NCBI GenBank assembly: GCA_014802265.1 | Contig: JAAVCP010000028.1 | Coordinates: 62,001-126,000, forward strand | Direction of reading: 5' to 3' | DNA length: 64,000 nt | Origin: Bacteroides sp. | Lineage (GTDB): Bacteria > Bacteroidota > Bacteroidia > Bacteroidales > Muribaculaceae | Part shown: piece by piece, positions 39,323-48,853 of the stretch | Layout: every line of letters starts with the position of its first letter | Position numbering within the stretch: the first letter of the stretch is position 1 | Notes under the pieces: model-generated | The model's input: the letters and a program-made list of their open reading frames with translations, nothing else | What the model was told of the DNA's origin: nothing | The model's database searches: none | Made by a program: the position numbers and the translations under genes

Positions 39323-40950
39323 TAAAATATATCTTATGCCTGACAAAAGGATTTCGAATTCGGATTATTGTGAGTGCAACCGCAGGGATAATGCGTGTTA
39401 TGGCAAGCTTAGCATTCGTGGCTCTAAGCAAACGTGCAGTTGACATAGCAACAGACCAAACAGAAGGAAACCTTACATCATATACAATCGGATTAGTCCT
39501 TGCTCTCCTAATAGAGTTAATATGTTCTTCATTGGGTAATCGTAATACCGAGCTGTCGGAAGCAAAGATGAAAAACTCTCTACAGGAACACCTGTTCAGC
39601 CGTATGCTGACAACGACATGGACAGGACAGGAAAGATATCATTCCGGCGACTCTCTTTCGCGACTCACAGAAGACTGCCGAGTGGCAGCAGAATGCCTAT
39701 GCCGGACAATACCAACAGTTATAATCGCATTATTTCAGTTGGTGGGTGCGTTTATTTTCTTGTGGTATTTCAGTCCTACACTTGCGATAATACTCTTTCT
39801 TATATTACCGACATTTATTTTTGCCGGAAAATTATTTTACCGAAAAGTAAGGATTCTGACACAACGAATACGCAGTATCGAAAGCCGGCTGCATGAACAA
39901 ATGCAGGAAAGCCTGCAACACAGGATTCTTCTGATTACCTGCCGACAAACGACACGCACTATCAATATGATCAGGGCATTGCACGGTTCACGTTACAGCT
40001 TTATATGTAAACATACAAATTTTACTGTCTATTCAAAGGCAGCTGTCATTGCCGGATTTGAGTCAGGTTATCTCGCGGCTTTCTTATGGGGACTCGCAGG
40101 ACTCAGAAAAGGCACTATCTCTTTCGGCATGATGACAGCATATCTTCAGCTTGCCGGTCAGATACAGCGACCGATAGCTGAATTGGCACGGCTGCTTCCC
40201 GTTATTATTCAGTCACACACGGCTTTTAGCCGTATTGCAGAAATCGAACAACTGCCCATAGAAAATGATGAGGCAGCTTCAAAATCTACGGAAAATCTGC
40301 CACCTGCAGGCATTGCTTTCCGCAATGTGACCTTTGTATATCCGAATAATCACAAAATACTCTTCAGCCATTTCAGTCATATCTTCCCTCCCGGAAGCCG
40401 AACTGCCATAATGGGAGAAACAGGTGTCGGGAAAAGCACCCTTCTCCGACTGATACTCGCACTTCTAAAGCCGCAGGAGGGAGAAATAGAGTTGTTCCGT
40501 ATCGAAAATGGAAACCGGTTTGAGGAAAAGGTTTCTGCGTCAACACGAAGTCAGATTGTGTATGTGCCGCAAGGTAATAGTCTTCTCAGCGGAACCATAC
40601 GTCAAAACCTCAGGATAGGAAAACCTGATGCTACTGAAGAGGAGATGAAAGAAGCTCTGTATAATGCTGCCGCAGATTTTGTGTTTGAATTGAAATACGG
40701 ACTTGACACACCCTGTGGCGAACTGGGTAACGGACTGAGTGAAGGCCAGGCACAACGAATCGCTATAGCCCGCGGACTTCTTAGAAGCGGCACAATACTT
40801 CTTCTTGACGAGATCAGTGCATCTCTTGACGAAGCGACAGAAACACTCCTTATGCAACGTCTTACACAAGTATGCAGCTTTCATACAATTTTATTAGTTA
40901 CTCACCGCACCAGTGTACTGCCCTACTTCGATAATATAATCAAACTATAG
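39319..40950 (+). CDS. ABC exporter (membrane and ATPase domains fused)
   Basis: A 543-residue half-transporter. ATG 39319, which overlaps the preceding stop and follows AAGGAGAA, is preferred over ATG 39283. The N-terminal ~300 residues contain about six membrane helices. The nucleotide-binding domain has Walker A GETGVGKST (near 366-374), signature LSEGQ (near 473; LSGGQ is usual), Walker B ILLLDE and switch His in LVTHR. There is no C39 peptidase domain at the N-terminus, so any leader must be removed by another enzyme. It is the last cassette gene and the likely exporter of the modified peptide or its carrier (LanT/LasD role). Confidence 0.9.
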   Translation: MIKYILCLTKGFRIRIIVSATAGIMRVMASLAFVALSKRAVDIATDQTEGNLTSYTIGLVLALLIELICSSLGNRNTELSEAKMKNSLQEHLFSRMLTTTWTGQERYHSGDSLSRLTEDCRVAAECLCRTIPTVIIALFQLVGAFIFLWYFSPTLAIILFLILPTFIFAGKLFYRKVRILTQRIRSIESRLHEQMQESLQHRILLITCRQTTRTINMIRALHGSRYSFICKHTNFTVYSKAAVIAGFESGYLAAFLWGLAGLRKGTISFGMMTAYLQLAGQIQRPIAELARLLPVIIQSHTAFSRIAEIEQLPIENDEAASKSTENLPPAGIAFRNVTFVYPNNHKILFSHFSHIFPPGSRTAIMGETGVGKSTLLRLILALLKPQEGEIELFRIENGNRFEEKVSASTRSQIVYVPQGNSLLSGTIRQNLRIGKPDATEEEMKEALYNAAADFVFELKYGLDTPCGELGNGLSEGQAQRIAIARGLLRSGTILLLDEISASLDEATETLLMQRLTQVCSFHTILLVTHRTSVLPYFDNIIKL

Positions 40951-40990
40951 TAACGTGCTTCTCAGTCAGTTATAATCTTTTCCGACTATA

Positions 40991-41873
40991 TTACTCCCCC
41001 AAAACACTTTTCAACCGTGAATTTATGGATAATATCCCATCTGTAAGTCCCTTTCTAATTATATTTTTAATAAATTCTTCCTCTGTAGGATAATAATCTA
41101 CCTTAGCGCCTCCAAGCATCTTGTTAATACCCTCTATGGTAGTGCTTTTGATATTATCAAATTCCAACCCCCCATTTTAAATCTTTCCATCTAAGATTAA
41201 ATGAACAAAAGTCTACCGGATAGTGAGGATTATAGTCTTCTAATTCCGAACAGTCGGCAGTAGCTTGAATATAATCCATTGCCAAATTCTGGATCACAAA
41301 CACTATTTTCCGTTTCCAACATTCTACTATTTTACCTTTTTTATATGCTTGCTGCATCATAGTTTTAGAAAACTCATTAGCCCAATTTATACCATAAGTA
41401 TAGGTCTTACCGGAATAATGACCCTCTTTAAGCAATTCCTTAACATAAGGATAGGGTGTTCCCGTAGTGCCGGCAGCTTGTATTTCCACACATAGGAAAT
41501 CCTTAACCATATCATATTCATCAACCTCCACAGCCACATAATCTACATTACCACCTACCCCTATATTAACTTCTTGAATCCATTTAAAATTGTCCCAATC
41601 TGAAAGATATTTCTGACGAATTGCTTCAAACATAGATTCTTCCTTAAATCTCTGAGGACAAATAATAACGGGGTAAACGGTTTTACTCTTATTGACTGAG
41701 GAACCAAGTGAACAAATACCTACTTTAATATAAGGCTCACTTTTTCTGGGTTTTACACAAGTACCTTTAATATATTTACAATACTGTTGTCTTAGAGCTA
41801 ATCTTGCAGTTTCAGTATGATTTTCAAAGTCATAACAAAACACTTCAATCGGATATTTCCCTATGTTTTTCAT
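40991..41873 (-). pseudogene. NotI-family type II restriction endonuclease, frameshifted at a G6 tract
   Basis: The open frame 41873-41157 gives 238 residues: four conserved cysteines in an iron-site arrangement (QQYCKYIKGTC, IKVGICSL, VIICPQRF), and a nuclease core with VDYVAVEVDEYD and CVEIQAAG, as in the NotI family. It ends abruptly at TGA just after a run of six G (41173-41168). With five G, the frame would read KWGLEFDNIKSTTIEGINKM and continue a further ~57 codons to TAA at 40991, giving a 293-residue protein. The missing tail and the homopolymer suggest either a decay mutation or on/off switching by slippage. It overlaps the methyltransferase gene stop (ATGA). Confidence 0.75.
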
Positions 41874-42352
41874 AATGGTAATGTTGGCTGAATACGTTGC
41901 TGTGATATTTTAAAATACTCCGGGCTTAGTTCTATGCCCACACCTCTTCTTCCTAATTTAATAGCCGCCGAAACCGTCGTACCAGTTCCACTAAAAGGAT
42001 CAAGCACTATACCATTTTCAGGACAAGTTGCCAAAATAGGTATCCTAAGCAATTCTTCCGGATAAACAGCACAATGGCTATCCTTACGCCAGGTATCTTC
42101 GGTTACAATATTCCAAACATCTGAAGGAAGATGACCCTTGGAGGAAATACGCATTATATAATACCCACGATTTAATAACTCTTTTGCTCTCCCACTAATC
42201 TTGGTATTATCACTATGCCAAGCTCTTTGCGCACCCCTAATAGTCATTCTGAAATCGTTTACAGTCCCCAATCTAATTTCAGCTAAGACTTCATCAAGAG
42301 CTTTTTCAGCAAGAAAGTTATATCTTTTATTATCTTCTAAAGACTTCATCAA
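41870..42352 (-). pseudogene. DNA methyltransferase C-terminal part (5'-truncated)
   Basis: 160 residues corresponding to the last third of a beta-type N4/N6 DNA methyltransferase: WRKDSHCAVYPEELLRIPI then the SAM-binding motif LDPFSGTGTT and GRRGVGIELSPEYF. The catalytic motif IV (SPPY-type) that should precede it is absent, and none is found in any frame of the 480 bases upstream. It is probably a truncated relic. Loss of the protective enzyme would make an active NotI-like partner lethal, which fits the partner also being broken or switched off. Confidence 0.75.
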
Positions 42353-42783
42353 TATAATAGGTCATTTAGCATAAAAAGGTATAAATAATTCTATAAATCT
42401 AAGTTATATTCTGGCAGAATTTTTGCACATTGCAATTTTTAGAAATACTCTTATAGAACGTTTCACTTTTGCTTTTATGCTTGCTGTCTTATCTAAGAAG
42501 TTGTTTAAACTTTCTTCTGAAAAAATATTCTTCTCCACTTGATACTTTCATTTATCAAGTCTTGGGAGGAGAAAGCCGCTGCAAATTTCTTATTTGAATT
42601 GAAATTCGGACTTGACAGGACTTGCAGTGAGTACCATGAAGAAATAAAAAAAGATCTGGCGCAATGCATAGATGTATAGGGTATAGTAAAAGCCGTATAT
42701 AATTCATTGTATGGTAATGTAAAAAGTGTTACCAAAAACAGACATACAGCTGTTGATTATTTGTTATTATGCTGCATTTTGAT
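42353..42783. other. Intergenic region with ABC-exporter fragment
   Basis: Contains the relic at 42560-42679 and the beginning of the promoter of regulator C. Otherwise AT-rich without visible structure. Confidence 0.6.
42560..42679 (+). pseudogene. Fragment similar to the cassette ABC exporter
   Basis: A frame reads EEKAAANFLFELKFGLDRTC, matching NAAADFVFELKYGLDTPC of the ABC exporter at 39319-40950 (DNA at 42575-42630 against about 40667-40722), then stops at TAG 42677. It lies on the other side of the restriction genes from the intact exporter, so it may be a relic of a second copy or of a rearrangement. Confidence 0.65.
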
Positions 42784-42791
42784 TAATTTTG
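42760..42791 (+). promoter_or_regulatory. Promoter of TPR-AraC regulator C
   Basis: TTTG at 42760-42763 and TAATTTTG at 42784-42791, gap 20. Confidence 0.75.
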
Positions 42792-42888
42792 CAATCGCTA
42801 TGATTATGGAAACAACTCACAGCAATACTATTATTCATCAATGAGGCTGTTTAGGCTTCATTCTAAACTAACCGAATACTTTTTGTTA

Positions 42889-44640
42889 ATGTCTGAAATA
42901 AATTTCACCTGCCGATGTCTGTATGACAACATCAAATCAGTTTTATGCCTTCTGCTTTTAGTCATCGCCTCCTCATGCACTCCCCCCGGTGAGCAAACAA
43001 GAGAAAAAGACGAGCGCATAGCCAACGAGATGCGCAATGCCGCTAAGAGCATGATGGAGGGTGACAATGCCACCGCATTGGAAATCTACCGACATGTGGC
43101 CCGTGAAAATCCGGATCAGCTTTCCCTGAAGTCAAAAGATGCATTGGTGAGATGCTACTCCAACATGGGGTATATCCTCTTTTTCTGTAACCAGGACTAC
43201 ATTAAAAGCTTCGAGGCATTGATAACCGGTAAAGAGATTGCCGAGACCCTGCCAAATTGTGAAAGCGTTCCGGAGCTTTATCTAAATCTGGCGAATGTGT
43301 TTGCAGTATATGGAGACAGACGTCTTGCGCAAAAATATTTCGCCATGGCGTATGACGAGGCTCTGTACCGGCAGAACTGGGACGTTTTACTGACCACTGC
43401 CTATAATCTCTTAAATTATGAAATGGCAGGCACCCTTGACCGGGAAGGGCAACTAAGGCTGGATAGGTTTCAGAATCTTAAGGTTCCTGTCCACCCAATG
43501 CTCCCGCTGGTAAGCGGATTATGCCAAGTATATACGTTACGCCGCCAAGGGCGTAACCAAGAGGCGATAAGACTTTTGCAACAAGTTAGAGAAATGCCGA
43601 CTAATTCCCTCACTCCAAAACGAATATCCACATTGTGTGACATATACTCCCTCCGAATTGCTCTGAATGGTAATATGGATAAAGAGGGTATGCTGTTTGC
43701 AAATAGACTCGAATTGCTGGCAGACAGCTCCGACACCGACATGAGAGACAATATATATGAATGGCTTGCCTACTTTTACAGTAACTGTGGAGATTCGGAA
43801 AAAGCATTGCATAACTATAGACTTGGGAAAGCACTAAGTGACTCTCTATTTGCAGTGTCTAAGTATTCTGTTCTTCATGACATGCAGTTGGAAAACAAGC
43901 AGAAGCAACATTCCTTAGAGCTTTTTGCAGAGAAAGAAAAAGAGCAAAAATGGTTCACATGGTTTTTGGTAATGTTAGCTTATGTAATAATGCTTATAGG
44001 CGCAGTCATTGTAATAGCCCTACAAAACCGAAGACTCAAGGCACGAAACAAGGAACTGTATTTACGCCATGTTGAGATGCAGAAGCTGGAAGATGAGCTG
44101 GTGGAACTGCGTAAGACCACTGAGATGCCGGCTATAATTGCAGCTGAACAATTTGAGAAAGCAGATCCCATCCCACCTGATGAGGTTGAACAGCAGCTTA
44201 CGGATGCCAACCTCCCTGAGGAAAAGAGTGAGACTGACAATACTAACACCACAGAAACAAAAGAAGAAGGCGAGGGACGACAGATAGCCAATCATCTTTC
44301 AATATTGGCTGAGAAAATTGTGGGGGTGATGAATGATGAGAACGAAGTCACCCAACAGGATTTCTCCCTTGAGAAACTTACGCGGCTTACAAACTCCAAC
44401 AGAAATTATGTCTCGCAAGTCATAAACACCCTATACAAGAAAAACTTTAATTCCGTGGTCAGTGAGGTGAGGATAAAGATTGCCTGTCGTCATCTCACGA
44501 CTCCCGGTCCTTACAGAAACATGACCGTGGAAGCCTTGGCAGAGACGGTAGGATTCAAATCCCGAAGTAACTTTGTGGTGGTCTTTAAAAAAATTACCGG
44601 CCTTTCCCCTTCCGATTACCGGCGTTCTGTGGATAACTGA
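42889..44640 (+). CDS. TPR-membrane-AraC transcriptional regulator C (lipoprotein-type N-terminus)
   Basis: A 583-residue regulator of the same layout as A and B but clearly diverged. The N-terminus has a lipobox-like IASSC after a hydrophobic stretch, so the periplasmic part may be lipid-anchored; ATG 42889 gives a normal signal length, while ATG 42841 is possible. TPR-like repeats follow (DALVRCYSNMGYILFF, AIRLLQQVREM), then a membrane helix (WFLVMLAYVIMLIGAVIVIAL, about residues 357-378), a charged coiled-coil, a Glu/Thr-rich linker and an AraC-type HTH (DFSLEKLTRLTNSNRNYVSQ, LAETVGFKSRSNFVVVFKK, GLSPSDYRR). It faces the 1319-residue exported protein gene, a likely target. Confidence 0.83.
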   Translation: MSEINFTCRCLYDNIKSVLCLLLLVIASSCTPPGEQTREKDERIANEMRNAAKSMMEGDNATALEIYRHVARENPDQLSLKSKDALVRCYSNMGYILFFCNQDYIKSFEALITGKEIAETLPNCESVPELYLNLANVFAVYGDRRLAQKYFAMAYDEALYRQNWDVLLTTAYNLLNYEMAGTLDREGQLRLDRFQNLKVPVHPMLPLVSGLCQVYTLRRQGRNQEAIRLLQQVREMPTNSLTPKRISTLCDIYSLRIALNGNMDKEGMLFANRLELLADSSDTDMRDNIYEWLAYFYSNCGDSEKALHNYRLGKALSDSLFAVSKYSVLHDMQLENKQKQHSLELFAEKEKEQKWFTWFLVMLAYVIMLIGAVIVIALQNRRLKARNKELYLRHVEMQKLEDELVELRKTTEMPAIIAAEQFEKADPIPPDEVEQQLTDANLPEEKSETDNTNTTETKEEGEGRQIANHLSILAEKIVGVMNDENEVTQQDFSLEKLTRLTNSNRNYVSQVINTLYKKNFNSVVSEVRIKIACRHLTTPGPYRNMTVEALAETVGFKSRSNFVVVFKKITGLSPSDYRRSVDN

Positions 44641-44651
44641 GAAACAAAAGA

Positions 44652-44679
44652 CCAGGCATGTCTGTCTCGACATGCCCGG
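44652..44679. terminator. Bidirectional terminator
   Basis: Stem CCAGGCATGTC (44652-44662) with GACATGCCCGG (44669-44679), one mismatch, between two convergent genes. Confidence 0.65.
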
Positions 44680-44734
44680 CTCTAACCAATAACTCAGCGC
44701 AATGCGCAATTTAAACTAAATGTTTACCTTAATC

Positions 44735-47700
44735 TTACTTTACCACCTTGAATGTGGTCTGCTTGCCGTCGATGCCTCTGAAGGTGACAACCAACATTCC
44801 CGGTGCCACGTTGCTAAGGTCTATTGTCTGCCCGGGATTGCTGTAAGTGGCTGCACAAACTCCGGAAAGTGTGTAGATGCTGAGCTCAGCTACCTTTGAA
44901 GCATCACTTATCACGAGACTGCTCCCCTCGAGTCTTACCTCAACCCTGTCATCGCCTACCGAGAGCACGCCGGTGGTGGTCTTGCTGATGATGTCTGAGA
45001 GTGCCTCTATCGACTCCCCTGACTCATAGACGGCGGTCACTGAGTAGCGCACATCACCCTTGTCAAGCATCTCGAAGTCGGGATCAGTGAAGGAGGTCTC
45101 TGAGACTGTGGCGATTTTTGTCCATTCCTCACGGGGTGTGCCGGGAGCATAACGGTAGATATTGTAGTCGGGGGCAGGCTTGCCTGCAAACTCAGTGAGT
45201 ATGGGAGTGGATTCTACACCAAGCCCTGACCATTCACCTTTATCTGTACCATAAGCACGAATCATGTAGTGAGCTTCCTTCCATTCCGACATTTCAGAAA
45301 TCGCAAATGTAAAGTCTACACCGGCATAATAATACTGTCCCTTTTCAAACGGAGTCTCTTCTGTAGGCTCGCAGACACCAATAGATAAGAACCCGTCACA
45401 ACTAATAGCCACCATATAGCCATCTGCTTTAATTTTTCTTGTCAAGCGATGGGTTGACCATGCATCATCCGTATTCTCAACGTCTTCAGCCACATAAAGG
45501 ATATTATTGGGGTTGACTCTGCCATCGGGGAAGAGACCGAAAATTATCACATTGTAGTGCTCATGACCGCTCGGAGTGGAGCTGCAATACCAGCTGACCT
45601 CCTCTATTTCGGTATTCTTCAAGAACTTAACACCGGCAATAATTCCTGCATGACCACCGTTCCAGCCCACAAATTCAGAGGGGATTCCGGAATCGTAAGA
45701 ATATTCTGCGAGGGGCTCGTTCCAAGTGAGTTGGCAGTCAGTCTCCTCATCTGATGTGGTGCGGAGCTTGCTCGGACGTGAAAGTTTCGCAACAAGTTCC
45801 ATGTCTTGGGTGGCATCTTCGTTAAGTGTAAGCAACACATGGTTAGTTCTGAAATAGGGATGCTCGAAGCTTACTGAATAGTCAATACCCGTGTCAGCAG
45901 CAATACCATTGATTTCGTAGTTGCCTTCAGCATCAGTATAGGTCCTGTGACCCTCATAGCCGTCAAGCACTACACATACCCCCTCAACACCGGTATGATT
46001 ATCACCCGTAGTCACTTTGCCGGTCAGGCTTACGTGAGGATAAGCTTTCAGAGCTACGTTTATAGTAGTGGCAGAAGATTCAGTCACCGTTGATGCCTGA
46101 GATGTGATGGGATAATATCCTTTTGCCTCAACATCAATTGTTACGCTTCCGGCAGCCACTTTTGGCAGAGAGTAGTGTCCGTCAGCATCAGTATAAGTAT
46201 GGAGCTGAGTCCCTGTAATGGTAACCTTTGCACCTTCAACAGGCATATTAGCCTCATCTGTGATATTACCTTCAAGGGAACCATTGGCAGCTTCTGTCAT
46301 ATTGACTGTCAATTCCGGGAACCCTATACTTGTAGAAGGAGTTGTACCTGCATTCTCACCAAATACCACACCTGATGTCAGAGCTGATGCCTCAATTGAG
46401 CGTTCGTGGAAGTTTCGGTCTTTCACGTTCTTGTAGTTTATACCATACATAAACATCTTTGCCTCGCGTTTCGACATTATTACCAGGTTGCCCCCTTTAT
46501 AATTGTAAGGTTCTGAGAATGGAATTACAAAGTCATTAATTCCTTCAGGTAAATAGACATTCCCTTCAAAAACCTTAGTAAACTCTTCATCAGCAATAAA
46601 CTGAGCATCAGAGAAATCCTCTTTATCAGTTTCAGCTACATATATTGAGAAAGTATCTGAAAGATAAGCCTCATTTAACGATGAGACATACTGGATAGAG
46701 TTGATTATACCCTTGTTAATTCCAAGTTCATTTGCATAGTAGATGGTCTGATCCTGAGTTTCAAGGCTATTAAAATTCACCGGATAGGCTGAGCTGGCAA
46801 ATGGCTCGTCACCATCGTTTATGACAATAGGAGTATTGTCTGTGGGAAGCACTGAGATATGTAAAGGATAAGATGTATTATTATCCTCATTAGGATCATT
46901 CCAGTTTGTGGCAAACATCACAAGATCATAGCTTCCGGCTTCCTGGAATGTCCACTGGAAATTAAATTCGTATTTGCCAAACGGTTCGATTTCCGGGCAT
47001 TCAAATCTACTTATAACTGCGTCAGTACTCTGTTTTTTAAGCTGAAGCCCTGCGTAGCCAATGGGTTCAGAACCCTGATTGACAATTGTTAACTTGAAAT
47101 CTCCAGTTTCATATACCTCAAGACATGAAGGACCTTCGAATTTTGTAAGGGTTATATCTCCGTCAGGAGATGTTCCTGCCTTGAAATTATCAACTAACAC
47201 AGAGTAATCGTTGCCTCCTTCAGTTGTGCTGAAGACCAGACGTATACGGTGTGTTTCACCACTATATTCAGGTATGGAAAATTCAATTTTCTGAAAATCA
47301 AAGACAGGGTTGTGTTCCACTTCAGTGCCGGGAGCCACTACATAGACCTCATTCCAGTCGCCGTTGTCATCATTGAGGAGCACACGGATCTTAACATCGG
47401 AGACGCTTGCCGGGTCTGTGGCATTTCCTTTCCAATCCTCATAATAAGCCTTGTACCAAAATGATATGACAGGTTCAGCACCAAGTTCTACATAATTGGT
47501 AGTAAACCCTATACCTCCATAAGTGGGATTACGGTCGGAAGAATCTGTAGCTGAATACCATGAGTTAGCACCGTCTTGAGCACCATATGCCTTCAGAATA
47601 AAAGACATATAAGTTAGTTCCCAATCGTTGGGCTGACCATATTCAAAGCTCTCAGCAATATAGTTACTGACGCTGTACTCCTTTCCAATGGCGGTAACGG

Positions 47701-48694
47701 TAATCTTTACTTCGGGCTGAAGGGGGTCATTGGTCTCAAGCAACACGTAGCCTTCATATTCCGCGGGTTCGGTAAGATTGACAGTAACACTAAATATTCC
47801 ATAACTTGATTCCTCAATCTCATCCCAGAGATCTACCTCCAAAGGCAAACCCACCACAGTGATTTCAGGGCTGCACTCTTTCAGTTTGACTGACAAGGGG
47901 AAGTTTCCAGTATTCCAGACAATCGTTTCGGCAGTGGCTTTACCTATACGCAGATCAACATCCCCTACTTCGATGGTATCATAGCCACGATATAGAGGGT
48001 TCTCTCCGTCAGACACACGCACATTATCCAAAAGAATTGCATTAGTATTAGCAGGAGAGGCACAGCGGAATCCTATTACATAATCATCTTCTTTATCGGC
48101 TGTAAATGTGCGCACATACTTGGTCCATATATCTACAGGGGTATCGCAGGTGACTATATCTGAAATAACAGTTTCTGCCGACTGTCCTGAGCAAAGCTTT
48201 ACCTCCATAACAGAGCGTGAGCCGTCAACGGCAGGAGGCATATATGTATAGAAGTCGAGATAGTGTGTGCCCTCTGAGAGATGAATACTCGGAGTGAAGA
48301 GCCATGTGTCGTGTGCCTTATCATCGGGGCGCCCGAGAACGAAAGCATACTGCCAACCGGAAGCACCGTTGATGGCGTTTCCGTTGCTGCTTAGTGTGCC
48401 GCATTGCCATTTGTCAACTTCATTGCCTGAAGTGGCAGTAGTGACCCAACCTTCGGGAAGAGTAAGCTCATCACCTCCCCCTTCCTCGAAATCCTCATAA
48501 AAATAGTCATTCCATGCAACTGCACGGAGAGGAAGCTGACGACTCTTTTTACTTTTGATCACTTTGGCTTCCTGAGCCGACACCGGGCGTATAAACTCAG
48601 GAGTCTCATTCTGTGCCATGGCCTGATAAAGACCGCCTCCTATAAGCAGGACAGCTGCCAATACACTCGTGGCTGTAAGTATTTTCTTGTTCAT
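44735..48694 (-). CDS. Large multidomain exported protein with carboxypeptidase-regulatory-like repeats
   Basis: 1319 residues. Signal peptide to about residue 28 (GLYQAMAQ). Two choice-of-anchor J-like jelly-rolls (FYEDFEEGGGDELTLPEGW... and ...YIAESFEYGQPNDWEL...), a CARDB-like segment, two carboxypeptidase-regulatory-like domains with the hallmark GNITDEANMPVEGAKVTI and TYTDADGHYSLPKV, a fibronectin-like region, and a C-terminal type A sorting-like tail (LSIYTLSGVCAATYS then VAPGMLVV). It is expected on the surface or released by type IX secretion; ligand unknown. Promoter: TAATTTTG at 48733-48726 on the minus strand. Confidence 0.82.
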   Translation of the reverse strand: MNKKILTATSVLAAVLLIGGGLYQAMAQNETPEFIRPVSAQEAKVIKSKKSRQLPLRAVAWNDYFYEDFEEGGGDELTLPEGWVTTATSGNEVDKWQCGTLSSNGNAINGASGWQYAFVLGRPDDKAHDTWLFTPSIHLSEGTHYLDFYTYMPPAVDGSRSVMEVKLCSGQSAETVISDIVTCDTPVDIWTKYVRTFTADKEDDYVIGFRCASPANTNAILLDNVRVSDGENPLYRGYDTIEVGDVDLRIGKATAETIVWNTGNFPLSVKLKECSPEITVVGLPLEVDLWDEIEESSYGIFSVTVNLTEPAEYEGYVLLETNDPLQPEVKITVTAIGKEYSVSNYIAESFEYGQPNDWELTYMSFILKAYGAQDGANSWYSATDSSDRNPTYGGIGFTTNYVELGAEPVISFWYKAYYEDWKGNATDPASVSDVKIRVLLNDDNGDWNEVYVVAPGTEVEHNPVFDFQKIEFSIPEYSGETHRIRLVFSTTEGGNDYSVLVDNFKAGTSPDGDITLTKFEGPSCLEVYETGDFKLTIVNQGSEPIGYAGLQLKKQSTDAVISRFECPEIEPFGKYEFNFQWTFQEAGSYDLVMFATNWNDPNEDNNTSYPLHISVLPTDNTPIVINDGDEPFASSAYPVNFNSLETQDQTIYYANELGINKGIINSIQYVSSLNEAYLSDTFSIYVAETDKEDFSDAQFIADEEFTKVFEGNVYLPEGINDFVIPFSEPYNYKGGNLVIMSKREAKMFMYGINYKNVKDRNFHERSIEASALTSGVVFGENAGTTPSTSIGFPELTVNMTEAANGSLEGNITDEANMPVEGAKVTITGTQLHTYTDADGHYSLPKVAAGSVTIDVEAKGYYPITSQASTVTESSATTINVALKAYPHVSLTGKVTTGDNHTGVEGVCVVLDGYEGHRTYTDAEGNYEINGIAADTGIDYSVSFEHPYFRTNHVLLTLNEDATQDMELVAKLSRPSKLRTTSDEETDCQLTWNEPLAEYSYDSGIPSEFVGWNGGHAGIIAGVKFLKNTEIEEVSWYCSSTPSGHEHYNVIIFGLFPDGRVNPNNILYVAEDVENTDDAWSTHRLTRKIKADGYMVAISCDGFLSIGVCEPTEETPFEKGQYYYAGVDFTFAISEMSEWKEAHYMIRAYGTDKGEWSGLGVESTPILTEFAGKPAPDYNIYRYAPGTPREEWTKIATVSETSFTDPDFEMLDKGDVRYSVTAVYESGESIEALSDIISKTTTGVLSVGDDRVEVRLEGSSLVISDASKVAELSIYTLSGVCAATYSNPGQTIDLSNVAPGMLVVTFRGIDGKQTTFKVVK

Positions 48695-48725
48695 AAAAAT
48701 GTTGTTAGTTGGTTTAACTCTGCTG

Positions 48726-48819
48726 CAAAATTATGACAAATTTTTCAGATCCCGCTGTAAATTAGGCGATTATTGTTTTCATACATCATTCAAAATGTTC
48801 TAATTGATAAATCAGAACA
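48726..48819 (-). promoter_or_regulatory. Promoter box and upstream inverted repeat of the 1319-residue gene
   Basis: The -7 box TAATTTTG is at 48733-48726. An inverted repeat at 48796-48819 (TGTTCTAATT / AATCAGAACA pairs with one mismatch) lies 62 bases upstream. Its layout differs from the 44-bp dyads of regulators A and B. Confidence 0.5.
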
Positions 48820-48853
48820 AAATCAGCTTCAATCTACTTCTCAATATAATTGG

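Noticed and set aside
35250..40950. Classical lasso peptide cluster
   Set aside because: No asparagine-synthetase-like cyclase or B2 transglutaminase-like protease is present, and the peptide lacks a clear Gly/Asp(Glu) ring pattern at a cleavage site.
42800..42844. 14-codon ORF (MIMETTHSNTIIHQ) just before regulator C, stop overlapping ATG 42841
   Set aside because: It would start at about the transcript start and has no attenuator-like features; probably chance.
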